Origin: Aptenodytes patagonicus
Taxonomy: Eukaryota; Chordata; Aves; Sphenisciformes; Spheniscidae
Length of the DNA stretch: 64,000 nucleotides
Assembly (NCBI RefSeq): GCF_965638725.1
Contig: NC_134950.1
Coordinates: forward strand, 30,070,932 to 30,134,931
Reading direction: 5' to 3'
In this document: piece by piece, positions 30,632 to 43,300 of the stretch
Numbering within the stretch: position 1 is the first letter of the stretch
How the letters are laid out: every line of letters starts with the position of its first letter
Made by a program: the position numbers and the translations under genes
Notes under the pieces: generated by a model
What the model saw: only the letters and a program-made list of their open reading frames with translations
What the model was told of the DNA's origin: nothing
Database searches by the model: none

Positions 30632-33600
30632 TTGTTAAGCTAGAAAGCACCACAGAAATCATTATTTTTAAAATGGACTAAAAAGCAAACAATGGGATTG
30701 TCACAATGCACTAATTCTCTGACTGATCATTAGAATTGTCAGCTTGTCAGGAGAGAGATTTGAGGCTCCAAATGCAAATTTAAGATTTATGATGTACCAA
30801 CATTACAGCATTACTGTCATACTCTTGGCTTTGCCACATAGGTATAAAACTTCATTTCAAAATCTGCAAATAAGAAACAAGATCGGGTTTCTTAGAATGC
30901 TTGAGGAACCAAATGGAAAACAGGATACACCACAAAGAAAGCACAGTGGTTTGAACTGCTGACAATAAAACTTTGCAAGCTTTAAATTACATCCTGTAAA
31001 GCCCACATGAATGCCAGTATCTTGTAATGTAGATATTAATAATAATTCAATGAATAAGGGAAAAAAAATCATATTATATACTCCCCCACCAAACCTTTGT
31101 AACAAAACGCTGAAGCCACGAGCATGGCAGAATTGGAAAAGGAATTTAAGTGGGTAAGAGGAATAGGTGACCTTGCTTTAGTAAATATTCAAAAACAACT
31201 ACAATTTCTAATAATAGGTATAAACAACTTCGAAGTCAAGTAACAACTGAGAATTAGGAGGAAGTGTTCTTTCTGGAGGTTCATTTAAAAAAAGAACAAC
31301 TAAAAGCTTTCTCACATTTCCTCTTAAGTATCTCAATCATTCTCCACTGAAACTGAGAAGACCAGCAGATATTACAAACCTACAGAAACAACTTCATTAT
31401 CAGTTATGAATCCTACTCTGGGATAACATGCATTTGCAAGCCTAATTAGGTCTGAGCAGCAGATGTTTTCTATATAAAAAAATCTCTATAATTATACTCT
31501 TCAGGAATACAGTTGATCATTTCCAACACCTCTTTGGGAGGTAAGCCTCTACAGTATAATTGCCCTTGACACTAAAGAGAATAAGGACGGAAAGGCATCT
31601 GCTTCTATCTAGCCAGCTCACTGACATCATACACATACAGTGTACTTGAACATGAAAGTATACTTAACCCAACCCATCTCTCTTCCTTTCATTGCATTCA
31701 TATGACTTTTGGTGAAAAGGAACTTTTTTTAGAGGCAAAAAGGGAAAGGAAGATGGAAAAGAGGAACGATGAACTGAAAACAGCAGAAAGAAAACACTGT
31801 GGTCTGAGGGAATTTTCCTGAGGCTTCCTGTATTCCACTAGGGCACACTTCACATTGCCTCTCCGTCTCTGTTTTGCTATCTTAGAGATGGACCTTTTGG
31901 AGACTGAAGTAAATATAAATAATCTGTAAAGGAACCACTCAAACATCCATGAACACACATTACTGTTAAGAAGCATGTCAGATTCATGGAAACCCTCCTG
32001 CACCTCCCAAACACCTAAATGCAATTCCATCTTTAAGTATCTTTTGCTCCCATGACTTTACCAAGTTTCAGTCATTGTCCTTGAGGGGAAAAAAGTGAAG
32101 CTCTAAGTATTTAAATTGTTTTTAAACCAATGTTTTTTAGGCTTAGAAAGCATACCTTTAAAGAGCAGTCTGCCCCCTTTTTCCTGGTTCTCTTTTTATA
32201 CTGGTATTTTCCATTCCCTATTGCTTTCCTGGCTGCAAGACAGAGCTCATTAGCAGTCAGTGGCTTTGCCCACAGAATCCAGTGCAGACCAGCGCATGAC
32301 TCCTTAATGGCTGTTTCCAGAAAAACAACTTTCTGCTGACAAAATGATGCTCTAATACCCACTGTTGCTGCAACACCAAGTAGAAAGGGTTTTCATGACA
32401 TTCAACAGAATTCAAATTTGAATTGAGACATATTTCTGAAAACAGTCAAAATTTTCTTGCTCTAACTTCCCTGAAACTCCTTATTATTACGAGTCCCTGA
32501 GAGGACTTGTAGCCATATTTCTTTTGTTAAAGTAATGTTTCCAAGAGTGGAGAGCACCCAGTCAACCTAAAAATCTGGTCAGCTTTTTCTACTTAGCCTG
32601 TGTGTGTGTGTACATGTCCCACTTCTCTTACTTCACAAGTACTTTCTCACATGAATACACCAATTCTGTTACTTCCTCTCCTCCTCCACGTGTCCCTGAC
32701 TCTCCCACTATGCAACTAATGTGGGAAAAGAGCAGATTTAGCAAAAAGAGGTGCTGTGCAAAAAGCATCCTTTAACACAGACAGAAAGGAAGAATAAAAA
32801 AGCTGCTTCCCTTCCCTGAAATGCAACTGCTCTTGTTTGAAACCTAATAATTGCATCCATATTAGATAAAGACAACTTATAACAACATGCGTTTATCCAA
32901 GTGGAGGATACTCAACTTCCCAAATCCTGAGATGGTCCTTTAATCTCTTCCATGTCCAGTTTTGCAAAATCCAAGATGAAAAATAATGCAAGGCATTTTC
33001 CTCAGAGGTTTTGAGGATATTAGAAACCAATATTCGTATAATGGGTTGAAGAGGTCTGTAATACTTCTAATGTATTTCAAGAAATAATTTTGCTATTTTA
33101 CTTGGAAAAAAAGACAACATGATTATCCATAATACCATAAGACTGGTAAGTTTTACAGTAAATAGTTGTATACAACCTGATTTTCAATAACATTATAAAC
33201 ATTAAAAATTAGTAAAATACTTACTAGTGAGAAAAAGTCATATCTCATTAACCCAAAACAGTATTTATGGTACTGAAACTCAGTACATAAACAACAGATA
33301 CTTCTCTTACAACATTGCAGTCATTACAGAACTTGCAGAGGGCACACAGATGCTTCACATGTGTGAACTCGGAAGTCTTTTAAACAGCAATAGCTGTTGG
33401 AGCTCTGCGTATGCTGCACGAATCCTCGTAATCCCATACTGCATAAAAGGAAGAATGACTCCAGCTCCACCCAATTCTCCTCACGTCTGAAAGCCTGTGG
33501 TAGCTGAAAACTTCCAAAACGGGTTCTGGAGGTGGGTGGTAAGATTCCTAAAGATGATAAACACCCTCAAGGATCAGTCACTGTCAGGTAAGTAAGCATG

Positions 33601-34486
33601 CTCTTGTTGAAGACTTGATGGCATACAGAGACTGGCAAATTGCAGTCTCTTCAGGATGGTGGAAATAAGAAATCATGGCTGCACTAGTGCATTACCTCTT
33701 GAAATACTATTCTACAACACACTATCAGATCTAGTAGACAAATCACATGCAAAATATTCTAGATACGTGACTAGATTACTTGCACATTTGGGATACTGGA
33801 GTAACTTCACATGGACAGATGATATTGTTTGGGCTCTGGTAGGGTGAGCCTTGACTGCCAGTAAGTTACATTACATAACAAGAGACTTACTTATTCAATT
33901 AGTTATTGTTATGAAAGTAACTACTCTCCCCATTGGCCAAATGTTTACACATTTTATGTAAACTGTGTGCCAGACTGAAAAAGTCAGTACCATATACAAG
34001 CAGTGCTCCAATCCTTCTTGGATTATTAAGTATTTCCCATAAACCTGGGCAGATGACAACATGGAAATAAATTAATTATTCAGACTATAAAAATGAAAGT
34101 CTTGAACCAAGCCTAAACCTGAAATACTGCACATGAAGCTTTACTGTCCTGAACATTCAGTGTATGCAGTTGTTCAGTCTCTGCTCTTTCAGACAGGACT
34201 AAGATACCATTTCTTGCAAATAGAAATTTTTGTGGTAAAGATCTCTAGGCCTGTATTCCTCAGAACCTCTTTTATCGCATCTCAGACCAAGCACTTACAG
34301 CACTTCTTGCAACAGCCTTTCGCAAGAAGGGTTCCGGTGAAGAGCTGGCACAAAGATGGACAAAACAAGATTTAAATGAAAATAACCTGGGAGACAACAT
34401 CCATCTGACAATATAACCTGCTCAATCCATAATCTCAGCATAGTCCTCTAGCATCTCTTTGTAACAGTTGCATATGCAAAGAGCAA

Positions 34487-34685
34487 AGAATCATAGAATC
34501 ATAGAATCATAGAATCATTGAGGTTGGAAAAGACCTCTAAGATCATCGAGTCCAACCGTCAACCCAACACCACCATGCCCACTAAACCATGTCCCTAAGC
34601 GCCTCATCTACACGTCTTTTAAATACCTCCAGGGATGGGGACTCCACCACTTCCCTGGGCAGCCTGTTCCAATGTTTCACCACTC
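34487..34685 (-). mobile_element. CR1 LINE 3' end, antisense
   Basis: The plus strand starts with four reversed terminal octamers (AGAATCAT repeated) and continues with the reverse complement of the CR1 3' UTR and the last ORF2 codons, stopping at 34685. It is a short 5'-truncated copy in the same orientation as CPNE3 transcription. Confidence 0.92.
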
Positions 34686-36202
34686 AAAAGACAACATATT
34701 CCCAGAAAATGCCACATCTGCTGCAAGCTGACAATGAAATTATGACAAACAGATCCTTCCTTCCACTGATGTAGTAGTAGCGACACAATTTCTAGTGATC
34801 TTGAACTACATGTATATAAATGTATATTTAAAAAAATCTCAAGGTAACCCTTCAATTCTCAAGGAAACGGACCACCTCACAGGAGCTGACATTTCATAAA
34901 AGTTACAAAGGCTAAGCTTGTTTCATAACATAATTTCATCACTGCATTTGAAAATTAGAGGCTTCTCTAAAAATCATACCTCTAAATCCGAATTCTGGCT
35001 CCTCTCTTTCTCTCTCTTTACAGACAATACAGCTGATAAAATTCTCATGCGGCACTAGCTGATATGCTCACAAGTTCAATAACAGAAGCAGCTCAAAGCA
35101 ATACATCTCAACTTGAATCATGCTGTAAGTATTTAAAGAACCACACAAAACCTTGAGTGTAAGCCGCATCTTCTCACATTCACTATTTAGTATACACAAA
35201 GAAATTATATCATTCTTAATTGAACAAGCAAGATTACGCTGATAAAACCCTAATGACCACAGAACTCCTTTTACTGGGGATTACGCCAAACAAAAATAAG
35301 AGCTAATACTTAAGAAATCTGAGGCATATGAGTGTTTGAGAAGGAAGACATTATTTTTTCTATGGGAAATGAATCATCTATTTACACAAGCTTCATCATA
35401 CCCAGGCAGTTCAAATATTTATCTACTGGATTGGTAGCACACTGGTGTAACAAGTCAGCCAACTATATGTAGATAGTTCCTATATATAAAAATCTATCAT
35501 TAAGTTACATTAAATAGAATTCTAAATATGTTCTTTGGTAAAAAAAAAAATCCCACTGCACAGACCAGAAACTATTAATTTGACTTCTAGGATGCCTGTT
35601 CAAAAGATGACTTAGAAACAGCCATTTCTAAATAAACTTCTGTTGACCTTTTTATTCCTGAATTTTAAGCATATCTTTAATGCTGCGGGTTCTTCCCAAC
35701 ACCCTCCTCACACAAAAATATTTTAAGAATTTTGGGTGATGTTTTGATCCAAGTGAGCTAAACTATAAAAGGTAATATTGTGCCCTGAACAAGAAAATTA
35801 AGAAACACAGATCTCCTGACTTTGAAATTTAGTTGTTTTAAGCAGACAGCATTCAACCAGGGGAAAACTTGTTTCATGTATATATGTTTTATCAGAATAT
35901 TTTTATGTCAATTACTTCATGGAAAACAATCTACGAACTATTTGAATAGTATCTTAAATCATGTATTCTTTGTTGCAATTTCTCTGTGTAGAGCCACTGA
36001 CTGACTTTACAAAATTAGCATTATCCAGAAGAAAGAAAAACTTGTGCCTCACTAAAACTTGCTGCATTTTATTGCAGAAACAAGATGCAAGTGATCACAC
36101 GTTTTAGACTAATCCTTCTTACAGTCCATTTCAAGACTGGTGTGTTGTAACACTGCATTGTTACAAATACCAGTTCTTAAAAATGAGTTTATGGTAACTT
36201 AC

Positions 36203-36225
36203 CTCAAAGGTCTGCCTCTGGGCTT
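36203..36225 (-). other. CPNE3: Possible alternative CPNE3 5' UTR exon
   Basis: A strong minus-strand donor GAG|GTAAGTTAC abuts 36203. A possible acceptor (CTTCTGCCAAG) would start a very short exon at 36225, but other acceptors are possible. There is no coding evidence. Confidence 0.25.
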
Positions 36226-37905
36226 CTTGGCAGAAGGCCAAAACTTCAGCAGTAGCATTAAAATGTGAAATTAAAGGAAATTAAAACCAAGAATTGTTAT
36301 TCCCATATATCAACCAAAGTAACAGGTTCAAATGCATATACTTTGAGGAACTACAGCTCCTCTTAAAATAAATAACCTGTCCAACAGTTTTATGTGTCCA
36401 TGACAGCAGCACTGTAAAGATTACTTATGGGAAACTCAGAGTCTTTGTTAGAGAACAAAGTACAATATAAATTAGATATTTAAATAGTCCAGCAAGAAAA
36501 GCCCTTTAAGATTTTAAGAACAAAGATCAGATTACCTTTTTTGTCCTACTCATTTAATGCTTTTTTTCCAATCAGGTGATGGTGCTTTAAAGTAAGTAGA
36601 TCAAAATCAGTAGCTTGCAAGTTCCCAATGGGGCTTATGCTCTAAGAAACCTATGCTTTCCTATGCTGCTAAAGGTCACCTAAGAAAAATCCGTAAAAAC
36701 ACTATCCCACAATGGTCTGGCATATCATTTTGCATCTTAGTATAAACAATAACACTAACTTCAAACTGACAATCACAAAATTACACTTTACTATAGCCCA
36801 GATGTATTTCAAACCTTCCTATAGGCAAACCAAGAGCTCTCCCGTCAGCTGTCCTTTAATTCTGTATCATAGCAGCCACTTGCACTCTGCAATCACTGTG
36901 CCTGGGAGGCATCATACATGCTCTGCATATACATAAGCAGTGTCTCTGAACACAGGCACACAGCAATCATGCTGCTACCTGGAACCACCAGATTATTGCA
37001 CATGTGCTAATCACCTACCATGAGGACTTTGTAATAACCCTCCTGGATGTGAGAAGCACGAGAAGCAAGTTGCCACCACTAGAACTAATTCAGCTGGCTC
37101 CTAACTGTGCCTTGGATAAAACACTGAGTGAACATGTGCACTCGATCCAGCTACAGGATGGGAAGGATCTACAGGATACAGCCTCCTTTCAACCATAAAA
37201 GAAAGTATGAAGCAAGTGATCCAAATCATTAAAACTGTTTCTTAAACAGAAGCTCGGACTCAGCAACCCAGCCCCAAAACTCCTACGTTCAGAAATCCTT
37301 CAAACGCTTAATAATGCCATTTTTAAATCCCTGAGCAACAGCATCTCATCTAAAGCAGTACTGAAGACAAACCAAAGAAATTAAACATAAAACAGTAAAG
37401 AGCACCATAATTCTACTTCCTGTCTACTTGTTTCCACAAGCCACACCACAACTTCAAGTGTGATGCTAGAAGGGGCCGTTATTAATCTTAGCCTAATTGA
37501 TCCAAGAATAGAAGTAACTTTGTTGGGTTTAACAGGAACTAATACCTATAAATACTAACTTGATTATGTATTACTTATGTTGGAACAGCACCCTGACTTT
37601 CACTGAAAAATAAACAGAATTAGTAAGGAAGGAAAAAACATATCTTACTACTTAACTTTGCCTCTATAAGTATTTCATAAAAGAAACTATGGTAATGACA
37701 GCATCTGATTCTGAATCAGAATAAGGGGGAAAAAAACCCCTAAACTCCACCCCAAGTAATAACAATAACCTATCTGTGGCATTGAGATTCTAGTTTTATT
37801 ACCCCTAAAACAAGGATCTTTGGTGGTGTTTGTACAAAACAGCTACTATGGCTTCCCTCTAGCCTTAAATTCTGGAGAAGCATTAATGCCTTGGGCATAA
37901 TCATC

Positions 37906-38492
37906 AAAGGAAGCGTGGCCAGCGTGTCGAGGGAGGTGATTGTGCCCCTCTACTCTGCTCTGGTGAGACCCCACCTGGAGCACTGTGTCCAACTATGGAG
38001 CCCTCAGCATAAGAAAGACATGGACCTGTTGGAGCGGGTCCAGAGGAGGGTCACTAAAATGATCAGGGGGATGGAACACCTCTCCTATGAAGAAAGGCTG
38101 AGAGAGTTGGGGTTGTTCAGCCTGGAGAAGAGAAGGCTTCAGGGAGACCTTCTTGCAGCCTATCAGTACTTCAAGGGGGCTTATAAAAAAGACGGGGGCA
38201 AACTTTTTAGCAGGGCCTGTTGCGACAGGACAAGGGGGAATGGCTTCAAACTAAAGGGGGGTAGATTTAGACTAGATATAAGGAAGAAATTTTTTATGCT
38301 GAGGGTGGTGAAACACTGGCACAGGTTTCCCAGAGAGGTGGTGGATGCCCCATCCCTGGAAACATTCAAGGTCAGGTTGGGCGGGGCTCTGAGCAATCTG
38401 ATCTAGTTGAAGATGTCCCTGCCCACGGCAGGGTGGTTGGACTAGAGGACCTTTAGAGGTCCCTTCTAACCTAAACTATTCTATGATTCTAT
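37906..38492 (+). mobile_element. CR1 LINE 3' fragment, different subfamily
   Basis: The fragment encodes the C-terminal part of CR1 ORF2 in one open frame ([18 protein letters not shown] to [17 protein letters not shown]). Its 3' UTR reads CTGCCCACGGCAGGGTGG, unlike the other copies, and it ends in GATTCTAT. It is antisense to CPNE3 in its first intron. Confidence 0.92.
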
Positions 38493-39949
38493 AACACAAG
38501 GCTGTAAAAACACTGTGGTACAGCACTGCTACCCTGGAATTCTGGCAGATGACATTTAATAATGGCTCAGTTATTCAACCTACCACAAATGGACTTTTGC
38601 TTTCAACAATTAAACTAAAATTAATCTAACAGTCACATATAATGGATTTGTATAGATTAATTCTGAGATATTTAACACAAACATACTTGTTGGAAAAACA
38701 TTGTATTCTCCCTAACACCATAACAGAAAAACAAAAAGACCTCTGTCTGTCTCTCCTTGCTCCTCTACACATCTTTCTTGCTTACTTTTTTTTCTTCTAA
38801 TGCTTATTGGTGTTCTGCTTGCCTTTTGAAAAGTCTTACCTCTATGATATACATACATAAAGTTAAAATTTAAAAATTCAATTGAAAAAAAAAAATCTGG
38901 GATTAAGTTTTACTCTAATTACTTTTACTAAATAAACTTTTTTGTACCACCACAGAAATATCTTTAACTTGAACATCTGGGAACATAAAACTCCCAAGAA
39001 AACAAATGTAAGTTCTGGAGGCAGGGGGATGCATATTACCTTGAGGATACGTAATGCACTTGGAAGACATGAGTATGGAAGCAAAAGTCAAGAGCTTTCA
39101 TATTTTAACTTTTCCCTAGTGGAAGAGTAAATTATGACAACATGCATGTCAGCTCAGGTTTGTCTTACACGTATGATGCAACTGCAGTGAAGAAAGAAAA
39201 AAACAACAACCCACCCTAACAGCAGCTCAGGAAGAACAGCGTATGTTTTCTTAGGAACGATGATGACTTCCGAGAGTCTCCTTTCTGAAGGGTGAGGGCG
39301 CTTTTCAGAGTAGCGTTACACCGCCACAGAGACCGGCACCCAGAACTGAAATGTTCTGGCGTACAGCTTTAACTTCACCGAGTTTCGCTACCTGAGGGAC
39401 GGCGAATCAGATGCCTGATTCCTCGAGCTCTGCAGAAGTCTGTGTCCAACTCCCCGCAGAGAGCTGCCTGTCTCTGGGAGCAGGAAGCGGGCCGGCCACC
39501 TGAGGGGATGTTTCACAAGAGGAGACTGTTAGAACAGCTGCGAACCGCCGCCTGCAGCCGGGGAGGGGCGGCCGCCCCAGCCCGGCCCTGCCCTGCCTCC
39601 CAGCCCCAGCCGCCTCTCCGCTGTACGAGGCGGCAGCCCTCGCCTGCCGGAGAGGTGAAGCGGTTCTGGCGGGCGGCAACTCGAAGGAACGACGTGCGGA
39701 AGGCATCAACTCCCTCTCCCCGGGCCCGGGGACGCGGCAAACGGGCTGACGCGCGGCCGGCCGGGCGGAGGACTCGCCCCTGAGGCACGGAAGGCGACGG
39801 GGCTGCGACGGGCCGCCGCCCCCGGGCCCCCGAGCGCTCTGCCTCACCCGCGGACAACGCGCAGTCCCGCCCCAAACAGCAGCATGGAGCGCAACGCAGC
39901 TGCCCTGCGGAGCGGCCGCGGCCCTTCCCCCCCCGGCTGGACCCCTCAC

Positions 39950-40050
39950 CTGCCGCGGCCGCCGACGGCAGCGCGAAGGCTGCGGACCCCTGGCGCCCGC
40001 GGCGGCCACGCCCACGCCAACCGGGCGCGCCCCGCCCCGGGGCCACGGCG
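39950..40050 (-). other. CPNE3: CPNE3 non-coding first exon (approximate)
   Basis: On the minus strand a good donor GCAG|GTGAGG ends an exon at 39950 inside the CpG island. The transcription start is not visible, so the upper bound is a guess. It would splice to the acceptor at 30640. Confidence 0.5.
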
Positions 40051-40057
40051 GGCGAGG

Positions 40058-40069
40058 GGCGCATGCGCA
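40058..40069. promoter_or_regulatory. NRF1 binding site
   Basis: GGCGCATGCGCA contains the perfect palindrome GCGCATGCGC, the NRF1 consensus. It sits between the two divergent first exons, about 230 bases before the RMDN1 ATG. Confidence 0.75.
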
Positions 40070-40300
40070 GATTCCCCCTCTCCCTCACCCCCCCCCCGCC
40101 CCGTCCTGGGCCAGCGACCCGGCTGGGCGCCGGGGTCGCGCAATGGCTGGCGCTCGGAGCGGCAGCGGGCTGGCAGGCGGAACGGGCGGCCGTTGCCCTT
40201 GTTTCCCCCCCCTCGCCCGAGCAGGGCTGGGGAACGGACCGATTCCTCCGCTGGCGGGGGGCGGTGCTGGCGGCGGCGCCCGGTGGCGACGGCTGCTGTC

Positions 40301-40372
40301 ATGGCGGCGTTGGTGCTGGCGCGGCCCTTCCGCCGCGGCCCCGTCTGCCTGGGGAGGCTGCTCCGGCGGGAG
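40301..40372 (+). CDS. RMDN1: RMDN1 exon 1
   Basis: 24 codons from MAALVLARPFRR to LLRRE, then donor GAG|GTGGGA. The ATG context is GTCATGGCGGC. Confidence 0.82.
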
Positions 40373-43300
40373 GTGGGAGGCGCGACGTGCGACGTGCGGC
40401 CCGCGGGGCCGGGGGGGGCCCGGTGCCCGCCGCGGGGCCGGCGGGATCGAGGTGGCCGGGTTGCCGCTCTGGGGGGCGGCGGGCGCGGCTGCTTCCAAGG
40501 TCTTTTCCCGGGCCTGTGGCCGCCGCTTGCCCTCCCCGGGGCTTCTCGGCCGGAGGGGAGGGAGGCGGGTGCAGGGAGCAGCTGTGGAGACTCCGGTATC
40601 GCGGGACGTGGCGAAAGGCTGGTTGTTCATTTTTGCAAAAGCTGGGATCCCTGTGCTCGTTTGAAAACCACAAGTTTGCTTTTTTTCATTCTTACCTTGT
40701 GTTTGCTCCGTATTTATGGTTTATTTTTAGTCTAGTGCTCTGTTCATATTTTAAAGCGTAATTATGAGCCCCTGTTGGAAAAAGGTAAGAAAATACCCTC
40801 TTGATGACGTGTTTTTTTCTTATGAAGGTTTTTTTAACTTTTAAAAGTCTTTGTTCAAAATCTGAAATATAACTACTGCTAGAGACGAGAAAAACTTTTA
40901 ACTCTGAGTGACAACGTTTAATACATCTCTTATGATCCCATGCAGGTGCTTAGAAAAAGCCTTCAGAGGGGGTTTACGCTCTCAACAGGGTCCTTTTTGC
41001 TTTATGAAGCTCACAAGCTGATTTCTGGCTTTGCTGAGGTTCATGCAAGCTTCAAAGGTAATTTTTTCAAATTTTGAAGTATGTAGGTTATTCTAATGCA
41101 AAACTTAAAATTTTTAGTGCCAGAGTTATATAGGAAAATGGTGCAATGCTTTTGATTTTCTCCATTAAGACTGCATGCAGTGTGTTTCTATGACAGGATG
41201 CTTTTGAATTGGTTCAGGGTAGCCTTGTAGCAGTTTTAACAAGTAATTCTTTCAAGTGTCACTGAAAGCAGATCTAGGAGCTCATCCTGTCTAGGATATA
41301 ACACACGCACAGGTTGTATGATACCTAACTTGTTGCCCAAGCTTTAAAAAACTTACTGAGAAAGATATGGTTCAATTAGGAATGCAGACCAAACCTTAAT
41401 CAATTTCTGGAAATCTTAGTTAGTTCAGATTTTCAATATGAACACAGTGCAATTCCCATTTAATTTAGTCGAGCAGCACTGAGATTGCATTTCAAACAAA
41501 ATCGAGAAATGTTTTGTATTTATGTCACACTGAAAAAGGGGAAGAAAAGCCTTGCTTTACCTACCAGAAACAAATAGAACAAGTGATAAAATGTTCTTTT
41601 CAAGATCTGAATAAAGATAGTCTCACTACTGGAAGAAAAGTAACATTATCTTAAAAGGGGATATTGTTGCAGCCTTAGAAACTTGTCTGTCACATGGTAA
41701 ATTAAGGGGTTTTGAAAGTAAGCCTAACTGAATGGAGAATGAGCCTAACTGAAATGTTTGCTTACTGTGTAGATTAGACAGTAGTCAGTTCAGACAACCT
41801 GTTTCTCTGTGTCTCAGAGAGGAACATCTTAGATGTTTATGCTTATAGAAATAAAAATTCAGACAATGGACTTTTGAACAGATAAGGAACTGTTCCATTT
41901 GCTGTAATAGAAGGAGCTTCAGTGAATAGCTACTCAGTACAAAAATAAGAAAATTTCCCACAAGGAACATAAATAACACTACTTAGTTGCCTTTGGTCTT
42001 TTTTCGTGCTCTCACTTGAATCTGGCATTTACATTGCCAAGAAAAGCAATGTTAGTGTGCTTTCTGTGCAAGACAAGTAGTATATACGGTGAAAATAAGA
42101 GTAAAAAAGAAATACCTGAAAAATACTCTCAAAGAAATAAAAGTCTGATAATTTACATAAAACACCTGGTGGGAAATGTGTTCAGAAGTTCGAGTTCTGA
42201 GCATTTAGTCATTAGATATGTTAGTAGCGTTCAGGGAGCCTCAACAAGCAAACGTAACAGTTCACTGAAGATAATACTGAAGATGTACCACGAAGCTGAT
42301 CTTAGGCACTAAAATCCAAAGTCCATGTAGACCGTTATCTTATCTTATCTTTGAAATGGTTGATAGATGGCATTTAGAGATGGCAGGGTTAAAAATTATC
42401 CAGAATGCTTTCCTAACCTTCATTGATTTATATTCTAGTATCTTTTTAAGCTGAAGAGGAGGCTTTTGTGTTTAGTAGCCTTCAATGTTTTTTTCTTCTG
42501 TAAGTAAAACTGTGCTGCTGTGAAACATCACTACCATATTCAGCAGATAACTTGAAAAAAGAAAGCTTATAAACACGATTAATTTTTATGAAGCAGGGGG
42601 TAGAGCTTATGTTTTGACTTAGAAGTTTGATCACGGACCCAGGAGTAACACCAAAGAGACGATAAGCATAGCTGAAAGTTCTGTAAGAAATTAGACAAGG
42701 CTTTTGACTTAAAAGGTAATTTTTTCATGTTTTAATGTTGGCAGAAGAGTAAACTCGGAGTTTGTTCTCCTGTACAGTTACATACTTCAATAGAATTATC
42801 TACCTGCTTCCCTTCGGGTATTTTTCCTCCTAATTCCATCTGTTTCCATGCTAGAATCCTGTATTGTGTGGTGTTTGATATTTCTGTTTCTGGAATGCTG
42901 TTTTACATACTATATACATATTATATTTATTTATATATTATTATATTCAGCCAGTTGTGGAAATCGTACTTCCCCATTTCTGTTGTGCTTTAAAGTATTC
43001 TCTAGAAAAAGAATTGAAGTATCATAAGAACAATGGGTACTTAATTCATAAATTGATACTCTAGAAAGCCAATTCTGATTTTTCAAATTATTTTTGCTTT
43101 TAGTATCTTGAACACGTAGAGGTTTCAGTAGATGAACTTTATTTTTTGGAGTCGTATTTGTGAAAATCTTAAGGACTTCAGTCAGAAAACCTTTGAGCAA
43201 TATTTCATGTTGGCTTGTTGAGTAAGATAATGGGACCCACTCAATCTGCAGTCCTATTCTGGCAAAACTATGGAACCATATTGAGAATAAAGAATATTTT

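Larger units (their letters stand above)
30640..39949 (-). other. CPNE3: CPNE3 first (5' UTR) intron
   Basis: An intron of about 9.3 kb between the non-coding first exon and the start-codon exon. It holds two CR1 copies (34487-34685 and 37906-38492) and a possible alternative UTR exon near 36203. I see nothing coding. Confidence 0.65.
39440..40610. promoter_or_regulatory. CpG island, bidirectional CPNE3/RMDN1 promoter
   Basis: This is the only strongly GC- and CpG-rich stretch in an otherwise AT-rich window. It covers the CPNE3 non-coding first exon on the minus strand and the RMDN1 first exon on the plus strand, about 0.35 kb apart. It contains GC boxes (CCCCGCCCC near 40030-40038) and a palindromic NRF1 site, with no clear TATA box. 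The GC-rich open frames crossing it in several phases are by-products of composition. Confidence 0.88.

Noticed and set aside
31698-32362. Minus-strand open frames in the first CPNE3 intron
   Set aside because: No recognisable domain, no flanking splice sites in phase, and composition like the surrounding intron.
37891-38406. A 171-codon open frame
   Set aside because: It is the C-terminal ORF2 of a CR1 copy, followed by the CR1 3' tail.
39407-40735. Long GC-rich open frames on both strands
   Set aside because: They overlap in many phases across a CpG island. High GC removes stop codons, and only the RMDN1 frame at 40301-40372 has family support and splice joining.
40764-40784. Possible extra RMDN1 exon ending GGAAAAAG|GTAAGA
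   Set aside because: There is a good donor but no convincing acceptor, and exon 1 joins 40946 directly in phase 0 at the same Glu/Val boundary as the recalled human protein.
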